A stretch of DNA of 64,000 bases from Rhizomys pruinosus. Its lineage: Eukaryota > Chordata > Mammalia > Rodentia > Spalacidae. The translations under genes and the position numbers were made by a program. Under the pieces are notes generated by a model. It ran no database searches. It saw only the letters and a list, made by a program, of their open reading frames with translations, and was not told the origin of the DNA. The stretch covers positions 229,163-293,162 of the forward strand of contig VZQC01004720.1 of the NCBI GenBank assembly GCA_009823505.1, in the 5' to 3' direction. Below, piece after piece: positions 56,262-64,000 of this stretch (its first letter is position 1; each line of letters starts with the position of its first letter).

Positions 56262-56930
56262 ATTGTTTTGTCAATCTAAAAACCAAAGGACTAAAATCAA
56301 GATGTCAGCAGGATGTCTGAAGAATGGGAAGAATCTGTCTCGGGGTTCTTTCTTTGCCTTCCTCGACTCATGGCTGACAGTCTTGTTTGTATGCTTCTCA
56401 CCCTCATCCTTCTCAGTGTGTCCAAATGGCTTCTTTCTTATGAGAAACCAGACACATTAGGTTAAGACTTACACAAATGACCAAATTTTAATTTGACTAT
56501 CCATTAAAGATCTTTTCTCCAAATAAGGGCACATTGTGAGCTCTTGGGCGTTACGATTTCAACATATGTTTCCAAGGGATCACGCATCAACCCAGTTCAT
56601 GGCGGCATGCAATTCATGATCACTGAATGGCTGGAGAAAAATCCCTTCAAAATTGAGTTCGACTCCAGAGATTTCTTTCAAAGAGAGCCTAGCAGGATGA
56701 TAAATTAAGAAATAATTATTCTGTCTTGTAGGCAGACAAGATGGCTGCAAGTCACAGATCTGCCAGGTTGTGCTGTCACCTCGCCAGGCCTCACCATCTT
56801 CACCCTGTAAACAACTAGAGTGACAGTGGCTTAAATAGTCATAGTATTCTTATGACAAAGTAACAACAATATGAATAAGATATTAGAGAATAAAGTCAGA
56901 TGTTTTCCTCCTTATAAAAAAGAAAGACCA
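56262..56930. other. No recognised gene or repeat
   Basis: Apparently single-copy; no motif seen. Confidence 0.4.
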
Positions 56931-57070
56931 CAGGCTGGAAGATCAGAACTTCAAGTTCATCCTGGGCTGCATAGCGAGTTCAAAAGATGCTACTGCAGAC
57001 CCTGTCTCAACCAAAAAAGGAAGGAGGGAGAGGGGAGAGGAGACAAAAGGAGGGGGAAGGACAGGAGAGA
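56931..57070 (+). mobile_element. B1-derived 3' fragment with purine-rich tail
   Basis: AACTTCAAGTTCATCCTGGG, CTGCATAGCGAGTTCAAAAG and GCAGACCCTGTCTCAACC are the 3' half of a diverged B1. A GGA/GAA-rich tail runs to about 57070. Confidence 0.7.
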
Positions 57071-57744
57071 AACTGTCTCAAATCACAGACCATGATTAAA
57101 GTGCTGTCTAAATCTCCATAAAGCTATAGAGGCAGGTGCCCAGCTCCCTCAGAGAGAGTGCAAAAATAAACAGACTGGTAAGGTTTGAAGTTCATCTTCC
57201 AGCTAATGTAGAAATCTTTGTTTCTACATCAGTCCTTCCAAGTTTGTATTTACCAGAGACAAATCTTCTTTCTCTTCCTCTAAAAAGGAGAAGGAGGAGA
57301 AGAAGAAGTCATGGTCACTGTCGAAAACGGTGGATGCTGAGTCACAGAAGCAGAGCTAATACGATGGACTTCGAAAACCGATGATGTGATCAGAATTTGA
57401 ACACACTTTGGAAATAGTCTGTACTTCACAGAAACGAGGGTGTTTTCTATACCGCCCATGCTTTCAACAACCCATTATAAAATCAACCGAAAGTGAGAAC
57501 AGCAAATTCAGCCATAGGACAGTGAAGCCTTCCTCATCTGAGCAAATCTATCAATCATTGCTTCCTGAGCAATCTATTGTTTGTCATATGCAAAACAGCT
57601 TACTATCTAGTATAGGTAATACTCTGAAATGCACTTAAAAACTTTCATTTGGCTGAACCACATATTCTTCCTACATTACTTTTATAAGCCTTTGGGTTAG
57701 GAAATAGATAAAATCTTTAAATAGGCATGACAATGAAGCGTTCT
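57071..57744. other. No recognised gene; purine-rich GGAGAA run near 57285
   Basis: Apparently single-copy with a short GGAGAAGGAGGAGAAGAAGA run. The frames here (82 and 76 codons) show no motif. Confidence 0.4.
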
Positions 57745-57910
57745 CCAGCTGGGTATTAGGAGACCTGGGTTCTCTAGCAGCTACTAATTACGACGGAATG
57801 CCAAGAAGACCTATCCCCATCACTGGATCCCAGCTTCCTCATCCATAAAATGAGCGCATCAGATGAAATAACCTCTGAGGCTCTTTTCGGCTCTAAAATG
57901 CTATGATCTG
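57745..57910 (+). repeat. MIR SINE
   Basis: GGAGACCTGGGTTCTCTAGC, CCAGCTTCCTCATCCATAAA, ATGAGCGCATCAGATGAAAT, CTCTAAAATGCTATGATCTG follow the MIR head-to-tail order of the subfamily with a GGCTC-CTCTAA ending. Confidence 0.85.
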
Positions 57911-59405
57911 ATGAACCATCTCTTCTCAATTGATTAAAATGAGTGCTAAGAGATTTCCTAAAGTAAACAGGCCAGGCATGATTCCAATTGGTTTTGTTTT
58001 CCCATTTTTCTTTTCATTCAATTTTCCATCTCAGAGCATTTGAAGGAATGCAAAGTAAATATTTCCAAATTGTCATTTAGAAACACCACCTGCAATCTCC
58101 CCTAGAAGGGCTCACACTTCGGCCTTTTTAAGTCAGAAAGTTGAGAAGCAAACAGAATCTGTACAAAAAGCTGACTTAGTTTTAGGTGTGTGAGGACTCC
58201 ACCATCTATTTTATTGCTTTGTAAGTGTGTTAAAAATTGTAAGATGGAAGGATAAAAAATAAAAAGGCGATTGGTGGGAATATGAAGTGTAGTGCCCCAT
58301 CACCACCAGAGACATGTGTCAGCCAACCTGCTTAATGCACCTGGTGAACCAGCCTTGTCATCGATGCTCAGTCTTTCAACACCAAATGACCTCATTTGTT
58401 GGCTCAGTGGTTTAAAAGAAGCATTCTATTTCCCATGGCTGTGCTTCATGTGCTCTAATCCACAGGGATTACTGTGGCAGAGTGTTTCGACGCAGTGTAC
58501 CTTTCTGGCACAAGTCATTTTCATCAGAGCAAAACTCATAGTCACTGTATGGCCAACAAAGATATGAAAAAATCCCAGTTACATGGCAGAAGCCAAATTC
58601 AAGTCATCTCAAAGACTTTGTTGTTCTTTTTAAAAAGCCACCACATTTTAAAAATGTGTCTTAACACCATAGAATCAGAAAGAAATTTTTGTTTTGATTT
58701 TATGTACAGCTGCTGGCTAATGTGTTTACTGTAGCAGAGAGAGTGAGATAGAAGATAAAAATAGAAATTAAGATAAAAGAATAATCTCAATATGGAATTT
58801 TAAAATAAATGAGAGAACATGGGTGGCAGGTTTGGAAATCAATAAGCTGCAAAGGATATAGCATGGGAAGGGAACGAGCCAAGATCCACTTTCTGTGGAA
58901 AAGCAAAATGGAGATAAGATCAAAGCCCAATATTCATTGGAAGAGGCTCCTTGGCTTCCTTTCAACACTAGGCTTAGAATGTAGGGCTTTCTTGAGAACA
59001 CTGTTATATGCTTCCTGTGAGTTTACTAGCACTAGATACATGACTTAAGAGGGACCATTCCAAATGAATGCACAAGACCACTTATTCAGTAATTAGACTT
59101 TCAAGATGGCATGACAAAACATTACCCCAAGGGTCAGATCCTGTGCAATGCACCTGTCTCATATCCATGAAGCTGACGTGCCAGCTATATCCACAGGCAT
59201 ACCAGCTCCCACTCTCTACTGAACTTAACAATAACTACAGAGATCCAGAATACTATCTGGACTTTACACATGAGAGCACTGAAGAAATATTTCATTCTAG
59301 TTCAGTCAGCTAGCTTTGAGCTCAGATCTTCTACCAAATTAGTCACCCTATAAGACTCACAAGTCAGTCAAACAATGCCATACACGGATTTAAAGTTCTC
59401 TAAAG
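57911..59405. other. No recognised gene or repeat
   Basis: About 1.5 kb of apparently single-copy sequence. Frames up to 91 codons, no motif. Confidence 0.4.
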
Positions 59406-59418
59406 ATTTGGACTTCAA

Positions 59419-59563
59419 GCCAGGCATGGTGGTACATTCCTGTAATCCCAGCACTTGGGAAGTAAAGACAAGGGGATATCTGTGAGTTCAAGGCCAACCT
59501 GCTCTACATAGTGAGCTGCAGACCAGCTGGAGCTACAGGGAGACCCTGTCTAAAAAAAAAAAA
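59419..59563 (+). mobile_element. B1 SINE with 13-bp TSD
   Basis: GCCAGGCATGGTGGTACATT to an A-tail. The target-site duplication ATTTGGACTTCAA lies at 59406-59418 and 59564-59576. Confidence 0.95.
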
Positions 59564-59652
59564 ATTTGGACTTCAATCAGTAAGACTCCTAAAATTACCC
59601 AAACTGTTTTGACTTTGTTTTGCTCAATTCCTATTGCAATATAATATATCTC

Positions 59653-59908
59653 TAGGGCTGGAGATGTGGCTCACCAGTTAAGATCACTGGCTGATCTTGC
59701 AGAAGACCTGGGTTCCTGGGTTTGATTCTTAGTACCCACATGGTGACTAGCAAAGTGTCAATAACTCCAGTTTCAAGGGATCTGATGCCTGTTGTTTCTG
59801 ACCTCTGCAGGCATTATACAGCACAGGCCACAGGCGCACCTACCCACCTGTGGACATTATATCCATACACATAAAATAAACATTAATAAAATAAAATATT
59901 TTAAAAGA
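59653..59908 (+). mobile_element. B3-type SINE with 17-bp TSD, older form
   Basis: AGGGCTGGAGATGTGGCTCA, a single AACTCCAGTTTCAAGGG block, ACACATAAAATAAACATTAA tail. The target-site duplication GCAATATAATATATCTC at 59636-59652 matches GCAATATAATGTATCTC at 59909-59925. Confidence 0.93.
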
Positions 59909-59925
59909 GCAATATAATGTATCTC

Positions 59926-60909
59926 AGTAAATTATTTTTACATTTTTTAAAAGCCACACGTTTACTTTCTCTGGGGGATTTTTATTACTTGGTGTGCATG
60001 ATGTATAATACCTTGGCAATTCAGAGCCTGATAATATAACAAGAGAAATGTATATACCAAGATTCATTCAAGCATATTTACTCAGCAATGTGTCAGCTCT
60101 GAATGTGTACAACCACATGCAAACACACGAGCATAGTTCGTTTCATTAAAGGCCTTTCCACCTAATAGAACCAACTGAAATAGAAAAATCACAGCACTAA
60201 AAACAAGGGTTCAGTATGGAACCAAAGATAAATCAGAACGAGGCCTTGGGAAAGAGATGCCAAGAACAAAGGTGTTTCTGAAGGCAAGTTAAAGATAGAC
60301 GAAAACCCGAAAACCGTAGGACAATCCCAGAAGCAGGAATGGTTTTTGCAAAGGTCTAAAGATCATTAAATGGCAGGACATAGAGAAAGGATGCACATGT
60401 TGGAGGGGGAGGTGATGGTGACAACGATGAAGACAGGAACAAATCACCAAAGAACCTTGGGAACAAAGATCAGGACTGGCTCTCTCCTAAAGGCTTTGAG
60501 AAACTATTCTGGTAGCCAAATGGCATTCTCATGACCAAAGACAGCTTCTCAATCAAGAAACACTTAGAAATAGAAATCCAAGGCTTCATAGCTAAATCTG
60601 GCTCCAAATCATATCTGCCTTGTGCAATTCATCAAGCATCTTCAGACTGCAAATGGGAGACTCAGACCCATTAAATGCGGAGCATGCTGTGTGGCCACTC
60701 TATGTATGGCGTTAATCTACATCCTGCCAGTTTCACCTATCAGTATTTCTCAACCCTAACTTTTCTCTATCTTGCTACGAGTGCCCTCTCTCAAGGCTAG
60801 TCCTGATCAACAGCTCCAACCACAAGGTTGACCCCCAACCTCATTTATCTTCTGTCAGAGTGACCTGCACTCAGCTGTGCAAGCATCAGATACTGAGCAG
60901 CAATCTAGA
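59926..60909. other. No recognised gene or repeat
   Basis: About 1 kb of apparently single-copy sequence. Confidence 0.4.
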
Positions 60910-61085
60910 GGCTGGGGTTGTAGTTTAGCAGGAATAGACTACTTGCCCAGCCTGCACAAAGCCATGGCATTACAAGAATAAAAAATAAACTACAAATTTA
61001 CAATACTGAGTTTTCAGCTGATCTTGGTGGCTTGTGCCTGTAATCTCAACATTTGGATTGCTGAGGCAAGATAATTGCCACAAGT
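60910..61085 (+). mobile_element. ID-type SINE followed by a B1-like unit
   Basis: 60912-60990 has AGGCTGGGGTTGTAGTTTAG and CTTGCCCAGCCTGCACAAAG, an ID-like plan, then an A-rich linker. 61015-61085 has GGTGGCTTGTGCCTGTAATC, a B1-like start. The arrangement recalls ID-B1 (B4-type) composites, but it may be two separate fossils. Confidence 0.55.
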
Positions 61086-61395
61086 TCAAGATCCAAAGTG
61101 TAATTGTGACCAGTTCCAATTCCTGTTTAAGGGCCTCCCTACCTGGTACTTGATGAGATTTGAACTTACTTGTATGGTACGTATGCGAGACAAAGCAAAG
61201 GTGGCTCCATCTTGCCCACTCTGGTCTAACACCTTCTCCTGTCTCCACCTCCTTCTCTGCATGTCTGTCACTGTGAACGCGTGGTGGTTTCTGCTAAGAC
61301 TCCACATGCCACCTGCATACACAGTTCCCACCCATCTGTTCCCTTTGCCTAGAAATCACCTCTTCCTGTCCTTCCTGAAAGATTTTGATTCACTT

Positions 61396-61768
61396 TTTTA
61401 ATATTTTTAAATAGTTTACTTATTATTTCAACTTTGTTTGTTTTTTTTGGGACAGGGTCTCCCTGTAGTCCCAGCTGTCCTGGAACTCACTCTGTAGACC
61501 AGGCTGGCCTTGAACTCACAAAGATCCACCTGCCTCTGCCTCCCAAGTGCTAGGATTAAAGGCATGCGCCACCACGCCCAGCTTATTTTAACTTTATGTG
61601 TGTGAGTGTATTGCCTGCATGTATCTAAGTCACTCCAAGAGGTCATGGATCTCCTGGAACTGGAGTTATGGACAGTTGTGAGTTGCCATGTGTGTGCTGT
61701 GAACTGAACCCTGGGTCCTCTGTAATAGCAGCCAGTGCTCTGAACCACTGAGTCGTCTCTCCAGCCCC
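61396..61768 (-). mobile_element. B3-type SINE interrupted by a B1
   Basis: The complement has GGGGCTGGAGAGACGACTCA, CAGGGTTCAGTTCACAGCAC, a single AACTCCAGTTCCAGGAG block, then is split by the B1 at 61436-61582. The A/T-rich end is at about 61396-61435. Target-site duplication not clear. Confidence 0.82.
61436..61582 (-). mobile_element. B1 SINE nested in the B3, 13-bp TSD
   Basis: GGGACAGGGTCTCCCTGTAG to CACCACGCCCAGC. The target-site duplication TTATTTCAACTTT at 61423-61435 matches TTATTTTAACTTT at 61583-61595. Confidence 0.94.
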
Positions 61769-61782
61769 TCTGATTTATTCTT

Positions 61783-62054
61783 CTTTTGTTGTTGTTGTTT
61801 TGTTTGTTTGTTTTTGAGACAGGGTCTCCCTATAGCTGCAGCTGGCCTGGAACTCACTCTGTAGACCAGGCTGGCCTTTTAAACTCACAGAGATCCACCT
61901 GCTTCTGCCTCCCAAGTGCTAGGATTAAAGGCATGAGCCACCATGCCTGGCGTAAAGGCAGTTCTTAGCTGCCATGTGGGTGCTGGGAATCGAACTCTGG
62001 TCCTCTGCAAGAGCAGTCGGCACTCTTAACTGCTGAGCCATCTCTCCAGCCCCC
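61783..62054 (-). mobile_element. Chimeric SINE: B3 tRNA-type head joined to a B1, one shared TSD
   Basis: On the minus strand the order is a B3-type head (GGGCTGGAGAGATGGCTCAG, GAGTTCGATTCCCAGCACCC, up to the AGAACTGCCTTTAC junction, 62054-about 61955), then a full B1 (about 61953-61800) and a (CAA)n/A tail. The target-site duplication CTGATTTATTCTT lies at 61770-61782 and 62055-62067, outside both halves, so both entered together. The B3 head lacks its own 3' half. Confidence 0.88.
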
Positions 62055-62279
62055 CTGATTTATTCTTAAAGTGGTGTTCAGTCACTACCTCCTCTAGCAA
62101 ACTACCTTTGCTCTCCAGCTTGATAGGTGTCCTTCCTCTGTGACCCCCACAAATGTTCTTCACATGGATCTTCCGGATTGCATCATCAATCTCCCCTCCA
62201 CAATAAGACTTGTTCTGAGAATTCTAATCATATCTTACTTATCTCAACAGCACAACTGAACTCCTATACCCAGTAGTGA

Positions 62280-63422
62280 GAAATTTTACATACACCAAGG
62301 CCTTCAAAGTTGGGGTTCTAAGATGGAAAGAAAGAAATTAGAGAATGGAAGTAAATGTTAGATAATGGTAAGAAGCCATGGAAGAAATAATTTCCTTTAT
62401 TTTCTTACTTAGAGCTGGAACACTTCCTAATTACCAACTATAGCCCATGGGCATCACAGAGAAAAGAAGAGGTAGTGATCCTTGCTCTCTACTGGATTCT
62501 CTGCTGGCTGAGGTTTTGAAATAATGACCATCCCTTCAGGAAACCCCCAAATCACTAGGAGTTCCCCTATTTCCCAGAAGAAGACAGCATGTAGAGTAAC
62601 TTTATTATGATAAAATAGACCCTGTGCTAGTAGCCTAAAGCTTTTTGGCTTTTCATCCTTAACTCAGTAGAAGGCAACCATCCGGTCTGAGATGGTAAGA
62701 AAGTCTCACTTGAAGTGGTGAAAAGGCTAGAGGGGTGAAGCCCCAGCACCCCACTACCACTGCCTCCACCTTCTTTCCTTTCTGGACTATAGCTCAGGAC
62801 TAATTTGAAGACGAGAAATGATTCCGCTGCCTTGTAAATTGCGATTCACATTGTGGATCCTAGCGCTCCAGTTCAGCACAGTTAGAAGTTAATTAAGAGA
62901 GCCCCAGGATTAAGACATCATGGAGACCGAATTATCTTGCACCAGCAGGAAAGAGTCGTTTCTTCAGCTCAGGTTCATGGTCTTTACAACAGAAGTAGTT
63001 TCAGACAGCAAAGAAAATGCAGGTAACTGTGGGCTGCTACTTTTTGCAGGACCAGGAAACAAAGAAGACTTCAGATAAAATATGTAACCAGCTCCTCAAT
63101 ATTCCTTAACTAATAAATTGATTTTTGATAAATTCTCAACACAAGTTTCGGTCCTAATAGGTTCACTAGGAACAGCTAAAAATACCAAAATGTGTAATAA
63201 ACCACTGCGTCCTGCAGTTTCCTCCATATGTTTTATTGGCTTTCCCTGTTTATGGGATAAAATAGGTGGAATAAAAGTAAAAGTTTAATTACAAGAAATA
63301 AAGTGTCAGCGGTGAAGTTCACAGTCAGTTTCTGTACTTGGAATCATGCGGCATGCTTCTCTGATATGACTATAGGCTTTTGACTGTGCAATAAAATAAT
63401 TTCAACAATAAAAAGCATTAGT
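62280..63422. other. No recognised gene or repeat
   Basis: About 1.1 kb of apparently single-copy sequence. Confidence 0.4.
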
Positions 63423-63911
63423 ATGCAGGTGTTCTACAATTTTCTCAGGGAGTTTTCAGGAGTTGGCACGCATTTGATAAATAGACTCCCAAGCCCCAAG
63501 CGTCTGTGCAGAAGCATGCGGCTTCCCACAGAAAGGGCTTTCACACACCTGCAGTCATCAAGCACAAGCCTAATGGGAGGCAAGGGTATTGACAGGACAT
63601 ACACCTTGCTCTCTCCTCGGATGAATGTGAAAGTATTAATGAGGTCTCATGCACAGAAAGACAGTATTATCACTTACAAACTTTGCCCACCCAGGTTTTT
63701 GGTAACTTTCACTTTAGAGATTCATGGGTTACTCTTCCAAATAAGCATAAATGTAACAAGACATCTTCCAAATTATTGTAAAATTGAAAATTATAGCATA
63801 GCCTTTAAAGTAACCCTGTTGCCGTTACAAGAAGAAGAAATTGAGACTGTTGATCCACAAATATTTATTGCACAGGTTTTACGAGCTCTCTTTCAGGGCT
63901 TGTGGAAATGA
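63423..63911 (+). other. Open frame of 162 codons, coding status doubtful
   Basis: The second-longest open frame in the window, from ATG at 63423 to TGA at 63911. Composition is unremarkable. No signal peptide, membrane segment or domain recognised. No repeat family explains it, and I see no promoter, Kozak-like context of note or poly(A) signal close downstream. Most likely a chance open frame; it could be an exon fragment or diverged retrocopy. Confidence 0.15.
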
Positions 63912-64000
63912 AGCAAGTAGAAATTTGTTATTTGGAGCTTCGCACGGGACACTCCAAGGCAGCAGAGTCCTTTCCCAGGAGGCTTTTATGCATCACTCAT

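Larger units (their letters stand above)
61329..62270 (+). repeat. L2 LINE 3' fragment split by nested SINEs
   Basis: Left piece 61329-61392 (CTGTTCCCTTTGCCTAGAAA, CACCTCTTCCTGTCC). Right piece from about 62056 (GTTCAGTCACTACCTCCTCT, TAGGTGTCCTTCCTCTGTGA). Together they follow the L2 3' end. About 660 bp of SINE sequence separates them. Confidence 0.6.

Noticed and set aside
1..64000. CRISPR array, operon, bacterial or phage system
   Set aside because: Rodent-specific SINEs and L1 throughout show mammalian nuclear DNA. No regularly spaced repeats with unique spacers were seen.

Overview
This window looks like non-coding nuclear DNA, intergenic or intronic, from a rodent of the mouse-like (myomorph, probably muroid) lineage. 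The evidence is the repeat content: B1 (7SL-derived), B3/B2-type and RSINE1 (tRNA-derived) and ID-type SINEs, on a background of pan-mammalian MIR, L2, MaLR-type LTR and DNA-transposon fossils. The commonest young tRNA-derived SINE here has an internal 17-bp duplication that I do not associate with the B2/B3 consensus of mouse or rat, so a different muroid is suggested. I cannot name the species. I found no functional protein-coding gene, tRNA, rRNA or CRISPR array. Every recognisable coding stretch is a decayed retroelement or a retrocopy.

Layout. 1-3888: the 3' half of a class I (gammaretrovirus-like) endogenous retrovirus in plus orientation, with a broken integrase, a broken env with an open transmembrane-subunit stretch, and a 3' LTR. 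It is interrupted by an antisense mRNA retrocopy at about 540-1160. 3889-21430: mostly single-copy sequence dotted with SINEs, microsatellites, an old DNA transposon and an L1 3' end. 21437-24738: a (TTCC)n tract, one undetermined base (21502), and an inverted repeat with arms of about 948 bp and a spacer of about 1.34 kb. 25100-26605: MIR, L2 and MaLR fossils. 28017-29753: an L1 whose 5' part is inverted (twin-priming structure), flanked by an 11-bp target-site duplication, with an internal 176-bp tandem duplication. 30040-31730: an old LTR-like repeat, a SINE and an Rpl17 processed pseudogene. 32000-53000: scattered SINEs, MIRs and microsatellites, including a complex GATA tract at 42045-42377. 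53100-53680: two young SINEs in the same orientation, 43 bp apart. 55800-62300: further SINEs, ending in an L2 interrupted by a nested cluster that includes a chimeric B3-B1 SINE. 62300-64000: no recognised repeat, one 162-codon open frame of doubtful meaning.

No genes work together here. What the window records is retrotransposition history: many insertions keep both target-site duplications, so insertion order can be read directly. I did not find a new functional system. The most distinctive structures are the inverted repeat, the twin-primed L1 with its tandem duplication, the lineage-specific SINE duplication and the chimeric SINE. All comparisons were made by eye within the window. Family names come from knowledge of the repeat consensus sequences, not from a search.
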